Assembly (NCBI RefSeq): GCF_008705135.1
Contig: NZ_CP023694.1
Location: 1,426,001 to 1,490,000 of the forward strand
DNA length: 64,000 bases
Direction of reading: 5' to 3'
DNA from: Streptomyces coeruleorubidus
Lineage (GTDB): Bacteria > Actinomycetota > Actinomycetes > Streptomycetales > Streptomycetaceae
Shown: positions 16,851-28,234 of the stretch, piece after piece
Layout: each line of letters begins with the position of its first letter
Position numbering within the stretch: position 1 is the first letter of the stretch
Made by a program: the position numbers and the translations under genes
Notes under the pieces: generated by a model
What the model was told of the DNA's origin: nothing
The model's database searches: none
What the model saw: the letters and a program-made list of their open reading frames with translations, nothing else

Positions 16851-18092
16851 ATGACGGATTCGGCGATCGACTACACGGCGGTGTTCCAGACCCTGCCCGG
16901 CATGGTGGCGCTGCTGACGCCCGAGCTGGTGTACGCGGACGTCAACGACGAGTTCGTCCGGGTGTCCGGGCGCTCCCGCGAGCAGCTGGTCGGGCGCTAC
17001 CTGTTCGACGTCTTCCCCGACAACCCCAACGACCCCGCCTCGACGGGCATGCGCAATCTCGAAGCCTCGTTGTACCGGGTCCTGGCGACCGGGGAGCGCG
17101 ACGCCATGGCCCTCCAGCGTTACGACGTCGAGGATCCCGAGCGGCCCGGGGAATGGCACGAGCGCTACTGGAGTCCGGTGAACGCGCCGCTGCTCGGCCC
17201 CGACGGCAAGGTGGCGCTGATCCTGCACCGTGTCGAGGAGGTCACGGAGCTGATCCGGGCCCGGGGCCGCTCGGGAGGGGGCCGGGGCGGCCGGTCCCGG
17301 GTCCTGGAGGCCGAGCTGTACACCCGCGCCCGCGAGCTCCAGGAGCTCAACGAGCGGCTGCGTCAGGCGCACTCCCGGGAGCGCGAGGTGGCGCTGGCCC
17401 TCCAGGAGGCGATGCTGCCCGCCCGCCGTCAGGTCAGCCCCCACCACCGGGCCGCCGTCCGGTACCGGCCCGCCGTGGGCGCGCTCAACGTGTGCGGGGA
17501 CTGGTACGACCTGGTCGACCTGGTCGACGGCCACCGCGTCGGCGTGTCCGTGGGCGACGTGGTCGGGCACGGGCTGGAGGCCGCCGGTGTCATGGGCCAG
17601 CTGCGCAGCGCGCTCAGCGCGGCCTCCCGGGTCGCCGAGGGCCCGGCCCAGGCCCTGGACGTACTGGGGCGCTACGCCCACGTGGTCGACGGCGCCGAGT
17701 CGGCGACCGCCGTGACGACCTTCATCGACTTCATCCGGCACACCATCACCTACAGCAGCGCCGGCCATCTGCCGCCCGTGCTGGTCCACCCCGACGGCCG
17801 CGCCGAGTTCCTCGACGGCGCCACCGACACGCCGCTCGACGCCCGCCCCGACCCGATTCCGAGACCCCAGGCCCAGACGGCCTTCACTCCGGGCGCCACT
17901 CTGGTGCTCTACACCGACGGCCTGGTCGAGCGGCGCGGCGAGGACATCGACACCGGCCTGGCCCGTCTCGCGGACGCGCTGGACCGGAACCGGGACCAGG
18001 ATCCCGAGACCCTCGCCGACACGGTCCTGCTGGAACTGCTGCCGCCCGGCGGCGCCACCGACGACACCGCGCTGATCGTCGTGCGGCTGTGA
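16851..18092 (+). CDS. PAS-SpoIIE protein phosphatase
   Basis: This 413-residue protein has one PAS domain (about 5-140, with RYWSPVNAPLLGPDGK and VEEVTEL), a coiled-coil linker (ELYTRARELQELNERLRQAHSRE) and a PP2C/SpoIIE phosphatase domain. The metal-binding motifs of that domain are VCGDWYD, VSVGDVVGHGLEAAGVMGQLRSAL, YSSAGHLPPVLV, LYTDGLVE and ATDDTALIVV. It has no ATPase domain, unlike its upstream neighbour, from which it is separated by 64 bases. ATG 16851 has GAGGCGG upstream; a GTG at 16812 is an alternative. Confidence 0.9.
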   Translation: MTDSAIDYTAVFQTLPGMVALLTPELVYADVNDEFVRVSGRSREQLVGRYLFDVFPDNPNDPASTGMRNLEASLYRVLATGERDAMALQRYDVEDPERPGEWHERYWSPVNAPLLGPDGKVALILHRVEEVTELIRARGRSGGGRGGRSRVLEAELYTRARELQELNERLRQAHSREREVALALQEAMLPARRQVSPHHRAAVRYRPAVGALNVCGDWYDLVDLVDGHRVGVSVGDVVGHGLEAAGVMGQLRSALSAASRVAEGPAQALDVLGRYAHVVDGAESATAVTTFIDFIRHTITYSSAGHLPPVLVHPDGRAEFLDGATDTPLDARPDPIPRPQAQTAFTPGATLVLYTDGLVERRGEDIDTGLARLADALDRNRDQDPETLADTVLLELLPPGGATDDTALIVVRL

Positions 18093-18099
18093 GGGTGAC

Positions 18100-18555
18100 C
18101 TACCGGCGCGTGTTGCCGTGGTCGAGCAGCCTGACGCGGTCCACGTTCTGCCGGTCCTCGGCGTCCGCGCTGGGCTCGCCGGCGAACCACGCGTCGAGGA
18201 TCTCCTTCAGCAGCGGCTCGGACGTGAGCCGCAGGCTGAGCGCGAGGACGTTGGCGTCGTTCCAGCGGCGCGCCCCGTCGGCCGTGTAGGCGTCCGTGCA
18301 CAGGGCGGCCCGGACGCCCGGCACCTTGTTCGCGGCGATCGAGGCGCCCGTGCCGGTCCAGCAGCACACCACGGCCTGGTCGGCCGTCCCGTCGGCGACC
18401 TCGCGGGCCGCGGCCTCGGAGCACACCGCCCACTGGGGGTCGTCCCCGGGACGCAGCGCGCCGTGCGGGCGCACCTCGTGCCCTCGCTCGCTCAGCGCGG
18501 CCACGAGGGAGCGGGCGACGGGCTCGTCCATGTCCGAGGAAACAGAGATCCGCAT
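18100..18555 (-). CDS. RpiB/LacAB-family sugar-phosphate isomerase-like protein
   Basis: This 151-residue protein of the RpiB fold starts with ISVSSDMDEPVARSLVAALSERGHEV. The conserved core is CCWTGTGASIAANKVPGVRAALC (a variant of the RpiB CGTGIG active-site segment) followed by ARRWNDANVLALSLR. The family isomerises ribose 5-phosphate or other aldo/keto sugar phosphates. The sequence is divergent and the Streptomyces substrate is not known. The start is ATG 18553-18555; upstream in-frame codons give a longer, unlikely leader. It ends eight bases from the convergent phosphatase gene. Confidence 0.82.
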   Translation of the reverse strand: MRISVSSDMDEPVARSLVAALSERGHEVRPHGALRPGDDPQWAVCSEAAAREVADGTADQAVVCCWTGTGASIAANKVPGVRAALCTDAYTADGARRWNDANVLALSLRLTSEPLLKEILDAWFAGEPSADAEDRQNVDRVRLLDHGNTRR

Positions 18556-18716
18556 GTTTCGCAGACTACTCGGGAAGGCCGCAAGAGCCAGTGGTTGGCC
18601 AGGCACCCCTCGTATCCCGCCACGCCACCCGTTCGGCTTGCCGGTCACCCGGGTGGAGCAGCACGCTGGTCCCGCGGTCCTCCCCAGCCGCATGAGCACC
18701 ATCGGATGCACCTCAC

Positions 18717-18733
18717 TGACTGACCGTCAGTCA
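18717..18733. promoter_or_regulatory. TetR-type palindrome in the rpiB-like/plsC intergenic region
   Basis: This is a perfect inverted repeat, TGACTGA-CCG-TCAGTCA, with 7-bp arms and a 3-bp spacer. It is a classic operator shape for TetR-family repressors of lipid or efflux genes. It lies in the 319-bp region between the divergent rpiB-like gene (start 18555) and plsC (start 18875). A possible plsC -10 box TACACT is at 18793-18798. No TetR gene adjoins it, so the regulator would act from elsewhere. The rest of 18556-18874 shows nothing else recognisable. Confidence 0.65.
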
Positions 18734-18874
18734 ATCGGTGAAGGATCGGCGCGGTCCCGTCGCACGAGGTGCCCGGTGGCCATGCCTGCACCTACACTGG
18801 CACCCCACGACATGCCGGTTGACCTGCTGGAACGCGGCGGTTGAGTCCACCGCAAGAGTCGAGGAGCGCCCGCT

Positions 18875-19597
18875 TTGTTCTATTACCTGCTGAAATACGT
18901 GCTGCTCGGGCCGCTGCTGAGGCTGGTCTTCCGGCCTCGAATAGAAGGCCTGGAGCACGTTCCGGCGGAGGGCGCCGCCATCGTCGCCGGCAATCACCTG
19001 TCGTTCTCGGACCACTTCCTGATGCCCGCCGTCCTCAAGCGGCGCATCACCTTCCTCGCGAAGGCCGAGTACTTCACGGGCCCGGGCATCAAGGGCCGGC
19101 TGACGGCGTCGTTCTTCCGCAGCGCCGGGCAGATCCCCGTCGACCGCTCGGGCAAGGACGCCGGGCAGGCGGCGATCCGCGAGGGCCTCGGCGTGCTGAG
19201 CAAGGACGAGTTGCTCGGCATCTACCCGGAGGGCACGCGCTCGCACGACGGCCGGCTCTACAAGGGCAAGGTGGGCGTCGCGGTCATGGCCCTCAAGGCC
19301 GGTGTCCCGGTCATCCCCTGCGCGATGATCGGCACCTTCGAGGCCCAGCCGCCCGGCAAGGTCATCCCCAACGTCCACCCCGTCGTGATCCGCTTCGGCA
19401 AGCCCCTCGACTTCTCCCGCTACGAGGGCATGGAGAGCGAGAAGGCCATCCTGCGCGCCGTCACCGACGAGATCATGTACGCGATCCTCTCCCTGTCCGA
19501 GCAGGAGTACGTCGACCAGTACGCGGCCGTCGTGAAGGCCGAGGAGGCCGCGGCCGCCGCGAAGGAGCGGAAGTTCCCGCGCCTGCCGCTCACTTGA
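18875..19597 (+). CDS. 1-acyl-sn-glycerol-3-phosphate acyltransferase (PlsC family)
   Basis: This 240-residue membrane-associated acyltransferase transfers a fatty acyl group to lysophosphatidic acid in phospholipid synthesis. The HX4D catalytic motif is in NHLSFSD (H41, D46), FFRSAGQIPVDR follows, and the acceptor motif is YPEGTRS. The N-terminal hydrophobic segment YLLKYVLLGPLLRLVF probably sits on the membrane. The tail is Ala/Glu-rich. It starts with TTG at 18875, supported by GAGGAG nine bases upstream. The palindrome at 18717-18733 may control it. Confidence 0.9.
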   Translation: MFYYLLKYVLLGPLLRLVFRPRIEGLEHVPAEGAAIVAGNHLSFSDHFLMPAVLKRRITFLAKAEYFTGPGIKGRLTASFFRSAGQIPVDRSGKDAGQAAIREGLGVLSKDELLGIYPEGTRSHDGRLYKGKVGVAVMALKAGVPVIPCAMIGTFEAQPPGKVIPNVHPVVIRFGKPLDFSRYEGMESEKAILRAVTDEIMYAILSLSEQEYVDQYAAVVKAEEAAAAAKERKFPRLPLT

Positions 19598-19655
19598 GGC
19601 TCTGCTGTCGGCAGAAGCCGTCTCCCCGGCCGTCCCGCCCCTCTACGGTCGCAGC

Positions 19656-20681
19656 ATGAGACGTGCTGTGGTGATCGGGGCCGGCGGGCAGATAGGACGG
19701 CCCGCGGTGGAGGCGCTGGCGCGGGACGGCTGGGAGGTGACGGCCGCGTCGCGCCGCGGGGCCCGGGACGAGAGCTGGCCCGGCGAGGTACGGACGCGGC
19801 GGCTGGACCGCGCGGACGACGCAGCGCTCGGCGCGCTGATCGGTGACGACTGCGACCTCGTGGTCGACATCGTCGCCTACGGGGCCGGGCACGCTCGGCA
19901 GTTGACCGGACTGGCCGACCGCGTCGGCTCGGCCGTGGTCGTGTCGACGGTGTCGGTGTACGGGGACGGCACGGGCCGCGGCTTCGACACGATGAGCGAG
20001 CCGGGCGGCTTCCCGCAGTACCCCGTGCCCGTACGGGAGGACCAGCCGACGGTCCCGCCGGGGGACGCCACGTACAGCACCGGCAAGGCCGCCCTGGAGA
20101 GGGAACTCTTCGCGGCGGGCGACCGGTTGCCCACGACCCTGCTGCGCGCGGGCGCGATCCACGGTCCCCACAGCCCGCTCCCCCGCGAGCTGTACTTCGT
20201 GAAACGGAACCTCGACGGCCGGCGAAGGAGGGTGCTCGCCCACCGGGGTGAGAGCCTCTTCCACACGTCGGCCGCCCGCAACATCGCCGAACTGATCCGG
20301 CTGGCGGCCGCCCGGCCCGGCTCGCGGGTGCTCAACGCCTGCGATCCGCAGCCTCCGACGGTGGCCGAGATCGGGTCGGCGGTGGACGCGGTGATGGGGG
20401 TGGAGACGGAGACCGTCCTGGTGGACGGGGCCGCACCCTCGCCGTCCGTGGGCAGCTCGCCCTGGTCGGTGGAGCTGCCGGTGGTCTTCGACATGTCCGC
20501 CGCGGAACGGGAGTTGGGCTACCGGCCGGTCGTGTCCTACCCCGAGAGCCTGCCGGAGACGGTCGACTGGCTCACCCGCCGGCTGTCCGGGCAGGACTGG
20601 CGGGAGGCGTTCCCGACTCTCGCACGGATCTACCCGGACCTGTTCGACTACACGGCGGAGGACGCCTGGTTCGGGGAGTGA
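19656..20681 (+). CDS. NAD-dependent epimerase/dehydratase family protein (extended SDR)
   Basis: This 341-residue protein has an N-terminal Rossmann nucleotide-binding motif (VVIGAGGQIGRPAVEAL) and the extended short-chain dehydrogenase layout. The catalytic YxxxK is seen as TYSTGKAALE. HTSAARNIAELIRLA and the C-terminal YRPVVSYPESLPETVDWL are typical of NAD-epimerases acting on nucleotide sugars or similar compounds. The substrate cannot be read from the sequence. It converges on the urease operon, ending eight bases before the ureD stop. Confidence 0.85.
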   Translation: MRRAVVIGAGGQIGRPAVEALARDGWEVTAASRRGARDESWPGEVRTRRLDRADDAALGALIGDDCDLVVDIVAYGAGHARQLTGLADRVGSAVVVSTVSVYGDGTGRGFDTMSEPGGFPQYPVPVREDQPTVPPGDATYSTGKAALERELFAAGDRLPTTLLRAGAIHGPHSPLPRELYFVKRNLDGRRRRVLAHRGESLFHTSAARNIAELIRLAAARPGSRVLNACDPQPPTVAEIGSAVDAVMGVETETVLVDGAAPSPSVGSSPWSVELPVVFDMSAAERELGYRPVVSYPESLPETVDWLTRRLSGQDWREAFPTLARIYPDLFDYTAEDAWFGE

Positions 20682-20689
20682 GCGGATCT

Positions 20690-21450
20690 CTACATCCGCA
20701 CGAGTGAGGCCAGCGCCTCGTCGAGCAGCCGTCGCAGCCGCAGCGCGTCCGGCGCCACGGCGGTCACCAGGGCGGCGGGACCGGCGAGCGGGACGACCGA
20801 GGCCCCTTCCCCCAGCGCCCGGGCCGGCACCGGCTCGGCGGCGAACTCCGGTCGTACGACGATCAGTTGCCCGACCGCCCGATGCCCCGCGAGTACCGCG
20901 GGACCGTCCCAGCCGCCCGGCGCGCCGGGCCCGCAGGCCAGTTCCTGGTCGAGCACGGCCTGCCCGGCGACCCGTACGGTCAGCCGGCTCGTCAGCCGCC
21001 CGGGTTCCTCACCCACCCTCCCGAGCACCTGCTCCTCGCGCAGCACGAGCCGGGCCGTGGCGGCGAGTTCGATGCGGGTCGTGACGTACAGGTCGCTGCC
21101 CTGGGCGGAGATCAACTGCTCAGGCAGCCAGTGCAGTTCGGCCTGGTCGGCGACGTCGAGCCGGACATCGTAACGGGCCTCTCCCTTGGTCTGCCCCGGC
21201 AGGGCGATGGTGGCGGCGGCCGAGCCGACGGACAGCCGCGCACCCTCCTCCACCCGGGCCCGCACGGTGAAGTGGTCGCCGCCGAGCGGTCCGCTCATCG
21301 CCCCGACCAGCATGACCCGCGCCTCGGCCCCGCTCCCGCGGGTGCGCCGCAGCGCCAGCGGCCCGTCGCTCTCCAGCACGGGCAGGGCCGTCCCGCCCCG
21401 GCCGTCGTCCCGGGCGACGATCGTCGCGACGGACCGCACCCCGGAGCTGT

Positions 21451-21454
<4 letters not shown>
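20690..21454 (-). CDS. ureD: Urease accessory protein UreD
   Basis: This is a 254-residue urease chaperone (UreD/UreH). With UreF and UreG it forms the complex that delivers nickel to apo-urease. Family features are the internal [50 protein letters not shown] and a C-terminal [18 protein letters not shown] 21454 overlaps the ureG stop by four bases (GTGA), which fixes the start; longer frames upstream are shadows of ureG. It is the last gene of the operon. Confidence 0.92.
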
Positions 21455-22140
<686 letters not shown>

Positions 22141-22200
22141 GGGGCGGCTCCTACGTTCTTGTCCGACTGATTTCGAGTGGTGGGCTGGGGGGGGTTCTGC

Positions 22201-22875
22201 CTAGGAAGCGAACAGCCGCACGGGCCAGCCCGCGTGTATCTCCGCCCCGATCTCCAGCAGCGGCGCCGACCCCGCAGGCAACGCGTCGACGCCCTCGTCG
22301 ACCACCCTCCGCGCCGCCTCCACCGCCCGGTCCACCACGCGGTCCGTCTCCGGCGCCAGCCGGGCCAGCACCCCCGTCGCGTCGAAGGGATCCAGACTCA
22401 GCAACCGCACCGTCGCCGTGGCCGGCCCGCTGACGCTCTCGTACGCCGCGCAGTACGCAGCGTCGACCGGCCCGAGACCGGCCGCCCGCGCCGCCAGCCC
22501 GAGCACCACCGGCTGATGCGCCCCCTTGGGAAACTCCCTGGCCAGCGCGTCCAGTTCGGCGGACGGCCAGGTCGCCCGGGCGGCCCGCATCAGCTGCCGC
22601 CCCAGCTTGCGCGCGGCGACGCGCAGCGCGGGCGAGGGCGTACGGGCGTCCGCGGCACGGTCCAGTGCCACGGGGTCGATCCCCAGCGCGGCGGCCGCCG
22701 CCAGGGCCGCCGCCACCGAGCCGGCCGTCTGCAGCCGCCCCCGGCAGAAGTCCGCCAGGCTCGCCGCCCCGCTGATCCGGCCGGCCTTGACCGCCGCCTC
22801 CGCGCCGCCGGAGTGGGCGTGGCCGCCGGCGGGAAAGCGGCCGTCGGCCAGGACGAGAAGTGCCGCACGTGACAT
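22201..22875 (-). CDS. ureF: Urease accessory protein UreF
   Basis: This 224-residue, all-helical urease maturation factor forms part of the UreDFG complex and acts on UreG GTPase. The conserved start LLVLADGRFPAGGHAHSGGAEAAVKAGRI and the segment RLLSLDPFDATGVLARLAPETD fit UreF. It follows ureC after ten bases in the same operon. Confidence 0.93.
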   Translation of the reverse strand: MSRAALLVLADGRFPAGGHAHSGGAEAAVKAGRISGAASLADFCRGRLQTAGSVAAALAAAAALGIDPVALDRAADARTPSPALRVAARKLGRQLMRAARATWPSAELDALAREFPKGAHQPVVLGLAARAAGLGPVDAAYCAAYESVSGPATATVRLLSLDPFDATGVLARLAPETDRVVDRAVEAARRVVDEGVDALPAGSAPLLEIGAEIHAGWPVRLFAS

Positions 22876-22885
22876 CAGGACGTCC

Positions 22886-24599
<1,714 letters not shown>

Positions 24600-24607
<8 letters not shown>

Positions 24608-24911
24608 CGAGGGCACCTCCGGTCTCCCCGCGCAGACCGGGCACGACACGGGCGCCGGTCAGCGGAACGAGTTCGACGTCGACGGGGATCCCGGGTTCGA
24701 AGCGCACGGCCGTGCCGGCGGCGACGTTCAGCCGCTTGCCGCGCGCTGCGGCGCGGTCGAACTCCAGACCGGGGTTGGCCTCGGCGAAGTGGTAGTGGGA
24801 GCCGACCTGGACGGGCCGGTCGGCGGCGTTGAGGACGGTGAGCCGGGTGACCTCGCGGCCCTCGTTGTACGCAATCGGGTCGTCGGCGAAGAGGATCTCT
24901 CCGGGAATCAT
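24600..24911 (-). CDS. ureB: Urease beta subunit
   Basis: This 103-residue structural subunit of urease starts [20 protein letters not shown] and contains [23 protein letters not shown], which is invariant in UreB. It lies 11 bases after ureA and overlaps ureC by eight bases. A much longer upstream extension in this frame is a shadow of ureA. Confidence 0.95.
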
Positions 24912-24922
24912 CGAGACCTCTC

Positions 24923-25225
<303 letters not shown>

Positions 25226-25338
25226 GTCCCACCTCACAGTCCTCGCTCCGGACCGTGCGGGGCCCGGTTGCCGCGGCCACGGGGCAAAGTGCCAGGTGGC
25301 GTGGAGCGGCAGGCTAATTGGACCGCGTTTCGAGCACG

Positions 25339-25986
25339 TTAACCGAGCTGTGATCCACCGGTTGCGGCGTCCTCGCCCCGCATGCTCATCAGTGCCCGCA
25401 GACCGTCCCGGAGGATCTCGACCGGGGCCGGCCCGACGAGGGACTGCTGTGCGATGAACCCGAGCACGGCGGCGATCATCGTGCGGGCCACATCGTCCGG
25501 CGCCACGTCCGCCCGCATCATCCCGGCCTCCTGGTAGCCCTCGACGATCCTCCCCCAGGCCGCGCGGACCGAGCCGTAGCCCTCCCGCAGCAGGGCCGCG
25601 AGCTCCTCGTTGCGCAGCGTCTCCGTCCAGACCTGGATGACGAGCCGCGGAAAGGCGGGCCGGCCGTCGACGACCAGGGACTCACGAGCGGCGAGCGTCT
25701 TACCGAGGACGGAGGCGACGAGTTCGTCGGGCGGCGGGGGCGGACTCTGCCGGGCCGCTTCCTCGAAGGCTCCGCGGACCGACCCGAGCACCTCGGCGAC
25801 GATCGCTCCGATCAGCTCCTCCTTGCCGCTGAAGTAGCGGTACACCGCACCCGCCGAAAGGTCGACCTCCTTCAGCACGTCCTGCATGGACGTGGCGTGA
25901 AAGCCGTTGCGGGCGAAGCAGAGCGCGGCGCCGTCGAGGATCTGGCGGCGGCGGGCGTCGAGATGTTCCTGGGACACGCGGGCCAT
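25339..25986 (-). CDS. TetR-family transcriptional repressor
   Basis: This 215-residue regulator has the N-terminal TetR helix-turn-helix ([47 protein letters not shown]) and a helical ligand-binding C-terminus. ATG 25984-25986 is chosen because a promoter with TTGTCA and TACGTT boxes lies directly upstream, which would make the transcript nearly leaderless. It is divergent from the membrane gene at 26130, which it probably controls; autoregulation is likely from the operator position. Confidence 0.9.
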   Translation of the reverse strand: MARVSQEHLDARRRQILDGAALCFARNGFHATSMQDVLKEVDLSAGAVYRYFSGKEELIGAIVAEVLGSVRGAFEEAARQSPPPPPDELVASVLGKTLAARESLVVDGRPAFPRLVIQVWTETLRNEELAALLREGYGSVRAAWGRIVEGYQEAGMMRADVAPDDVARTMIAAVLGFIAQQSLVGPAPVEILRDGLRALMSMRGEDAATGGSQLG

Positions 25987-25989
25987 GAT

Positions 25990-26021
25990 CCCTAACGTAA
26001 AACGAATATTCATTCTTGACA
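25990..26021. promoter_or_regulatory. TetR-gene promoter with embedded palindromic operator
   Basis: On the minus strand, TTGTCA and TACGTT are separated by 17 bases, a good -35/-10 pair for the TetR gene. The spacer carries an AT-rich palindrome centred on GAATATTC (about 26003-26010), extended by further A/T-rich half-site bases. On the plus strand TTGACA (26016-26021) may be the -35 of the divergent membrane gene; its -10 is not obvious. Confidence 0.6.
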
Positions 26022-26129
26022 AGCCACCGCGAGCGGAGCACGGTGAGAGCAGAGCAAAAACGAACGATCCTTCTTTTTAGCGCTCCAGCTCAGCTCCCGC
26101 TCCGGTTCCGCTCGCTTCAGGAGACCCTC

Positions 26130-27122
26130 ATGCCTGCCCGCAACCGCCGACTGATCGCGGTCGTCGTCCTCGTGCCCGTCCTAGCAGCCCTCGCGTTGTG
26201 GGCCTTCGCCTGGCCGGCCTCCCGTACAGCACCCCGCGACCTGCCGCTGGGCGTGGCCGGATCGCCCGCCGCGGCGGCCCAGGTGGAGCGGCAGCTGGAG
26301 CGGCACGAGGGCGCCTTCGAGATCCACCGCTACGCCGACGAGGCCGCCGCCCGGGACGCCATCCAGGACCGCAGCGTCTACGGCGCCGTCGTGGTCACGC
26401 CGCAGGGGCCCGAACTGCTCACCGCGTCCGCGGCCGGACCGACTGTCGCACAGTTCCTCCAGCAGGCCGTGGCACAGCAGGCCGCCGCCGGGGGCGCACA
26501 GGTCGAGACGGTCGACGTCGTACCCACCCCCGCCAGTGATCCACGCGGCGCGGTGCTGAACGCCGCCGTACTGCCGCTCGCCCTGGCCGGCATCGCGGCG
26601 GGCGCGGTGGTCACCCTGCTGGGACTGCGCGGCGTCCGGGCCGTGCTCGCGCTGCTCGGCGCGTCCGCCCTGGTGGGCGCGGTCGCGGCCGGGATAGCGC
26701 ACAGCTGGCTCGGGGCGCTCGGCGGCGACTGGTGGGCGGAGGCAGCGGTGCTCGGCCTGTCCACGGCGGCCGTCAGCGGTGCCGTCGCGGGCCTCGCCGC
26801 CCTGGTCGGCCCCGCCGGCACGGGCATCGGCGCCGCGTTGGTGATGCTGCTGGGCAACCCCTTCTCCGGCGCCACTTCGGCCCCGCAGATGCTGCCGGAG
26901 CCGGCCGGCGCGATCGGCCAGTGGCTGCCGCCCGGCGCGGGTACGACACTGCTGCGCTCGGTGTCGTTCTTCGACGGCGCGGCGGCGACCGGCCCCGCGC
27001 TGACCCTGACCTGGTGGGCGGCACTGGGCCTGGGTGCCGTACTGCTCGGCAGCTCGCTCCGGGCACGGAAGACGGGCAGTGAGCCCACGCCCGACCGGCG
27101 AGAGCCGTCGGCGGTCGGCTGA
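26130..27122 (+). CDS. Multi-pass membrane protein, ABC-2/YhgE-like
   Basis: This 330-residue membrane protein has one N-terminal segment (LIAVVVLVPVLAALALWAFAW), then an extracytoplasmic domain of about 120 residues (GVAGSPAAAAQVERQLE ... DAIQDRSVYGAVVV), then five or six more membrane segments. This resembles the ABC-2/YhgE permease layout used for export of drugs or cell-surface material; the exact substrate is not visible. ATG 26130 is supported by AGGAG seven bases upstream. It is divergent from the TetR gene, consistent with a repressor-controlled exporter. Confidence 0.7.
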   Translation: MPARNRRLIAVVVLVPVLAALALWAFAWPASRTAPRDLPLGVAGSPAAAAQVERQLERHEGAFEIHRYADEAAARDAIQDRSVYGAVVVTPQGPELLTASAAGPTVAQFLQQAVAQQAAAGGAQVETVDVVPTPASDPRGAVLNAAVLPLALAGIAAGAVVTLLGLRGVRAVLALLGASALVGAVAAGIAHSWLGALGGDWWAEAAVLGLSTAAVSGAVAGLAALVGPAGTGIGAALVMLLGNPFSGATSAPQMLPEPAGAIGQWLPPGAGTTLLRSVSFFDGAAATGPALTLTWWAALGLGAVLLGSSLRARKTGSEPTPDRREPSAVG

Positions 27123-27160
27123 CCACCGCCCCGCCGCGCGCCCGGGCGGCGTCACAGAAG

Positions 27161-27203
27161 CGACCGTGCGTCCCCGCCGCAGGCGGACGGGGATGCACGG
27201 TCG
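27161..27203. terminator. Bidirectional hairpin between convergent genes
   Basis: Arms CGACCGTGC (27161-27169) and GCACGGTCG (27195-27203) pair perfectly. An inner TCCCCG/CGGGGA pairing extends the stem around a Cys-free GC loop. It lies between the membrane gene (ends 27122) and the converging antitoxin gene (ends 27207). Confidence 0.8.
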
Positions 27204-27206
27204 TTG

Positions 27207-27503
27207 TCAGGCCCTGCCGGCCCTCCGGTGCTCCGCCGCGATGCCGAACCGCTGGGGTTCGCCAGGAGCGGACGCGACCTCGCGGACCGTGGAGACCGCG
27301 CTGATCACCTGCTCCTCGGCAGGCTCCGCGAGTTCCGCGAGCTCCGCGGCCTCCTCCAGTCGCCGCAGGTCATCGGCTGAGACGAGGGCGACGAGGGGCT
27401 TGCCGTGCCGGGTGACGACGACGCGTTCACCGCCGTACACCACGCGGTTGATCAGGTCGGCGAGCTCAGCCCTGGCTTGTGTCACCGGAATCTCGTAGGC
27501 CAT
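27207..27503 (-). CDS. Phd/YefM-family antitoxin, no toxin adjoining
   Basis: This 98-residue protein starts with the Phd/YefM DNA-binding fold ([44 protein letters not shown]). The C-terminal half would normally neutralise the toxin; here it holds Ala/Glu-Leu repeats ([13 protein letters not shown]). No toxin gene adjoins: downstream is the hairpin and a convergent membrane gene, upstream a divergent ClpP-like gene. It may act purely as a regulator of its own promoter and of the clpP-like gene. Confidence 0.85.
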   Translation of the reverse strand: MAYEIPVTQARAELADLINRVVYGGERVVVTRHGKPLVALVSADDLRRLEEAAELAELAEPAEEQVISAVSTVREVASAPGEPQRFGIAAEHRRAGRA

Positions 27504-27520
27504 ACAGCCATCATAACGTC

Positions 27521-27537
27521 ATGTACGTCCTGTACAT
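27521..27537. promoter_or_regulatory. Palindromic operator between antitoxin and clpP-like genes
   Basis: The perfect inverted repeat ATGTAC-GTCCT-GTACAT lies in the 89-bp divergent region, 18 bases from the antitoxin start. It suits binding by the Phd/YefM dimer and would affect both directions. A further ACAG/CTGT dyad follows at about 27542-27555. Confidence 0.6.
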
Positions 27538-27592
27538 TTTTTACAGAGACAGCTGTCGCCGGAGACGGCTCTGCCGCGAGGAGGGGTTCACC

Positions 27593-28228
27593 ATGACCCG
27601 ACCGTCCGCCCGTTACGTGCTGCCCGAATTCACCGAACGCACGGCGTCCGGGCAACGGACCATGGATCCGTACTCGAAGCTCCTGGAGGAGCGGATCGTC
27701 TTCCTCGGGACGGCGGTGGACGAGACCTCGGCGAACGACGTGATGGCCCAGTTCATGTACCTCGAACACCAGGCCCCCGACCGCGACATCTCGCTCTACA
27801 TCAACTCCCCCGGCGGCACCTTCCACGCCTTGTCGGCCATCTACGACACGATGCAGTACGTCTCCTGCGACGTGGAGACGATCTGCCTGGGCCAGGCCGG
27901 CGCGGCCCCCTCGGTGCTGCTGGCGGCGGGCACACCCGGCAAGCGATTCGCGCTGCCGGACGCGCGCCTGGTGCTCCATCAGCCCGCACTGCCCGAGCCG
28001 GTCCGCGGGCAGGCCAGCGATCTGGCGATCCAGGCCGACGAGTTGACCCGCATCCGGACCCGCATGGAGGAGCTGCTCGCGCGGCACACGGGCCGTACCC
28101 GGGAACAGGTCGGCGAGGACATCGAGCGGGACAGGGTCCTGACCGCCCAGGAGGCGGTGGAGTACGGCCTGGTGGACCGGATCGTCCCCCACCGCAAGGC
28201 CACCCTGGCCCCGCCGACCGGAGAGTGA
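27593..28228 (+). CDS. ClpP-like protein with the catalytic serine replaced
   Basis: This 211-residue protein is clearly of the ClpP fold: [23 protein letters not shown] (70-76), [14 protein letters not shown] and [21 protein letters not shown]. In ClpP the nucleophile lies in GQAASMG; here the segment is GQAGAAPS (100-107), so A104 sits where the serine should be. The triad His (H129) and Asp (D180) remain. This predicts a proteolytically inactive, ClpR-like subunit that could assemble with active ClpP. ATG 27593 has GAGGAGGGG upstream. A small helical protein follows after six bases, and a Phd antitoxin is divergent. Confidence 0.88.
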   Translation: MTRPSARYVLPEFTERTASGQRTMDPYSKLLEERIVFLGTAVDETSANDVMAQFMYLEHQAPDRDISLYINSPGGTFHALSAIYDTMQYVSCDVETICLGQAGAAPSVLLAAGTPGKRFALPDARLVLHQPALPEPVRGQASDLAIQADELTRIRTRMEELLARHTGRTREQVGEDIERDRVLTAQEAVEYGLVDRIVPHRKATLAPPTGE

Positions 28229-28234
28229 GCGCCG

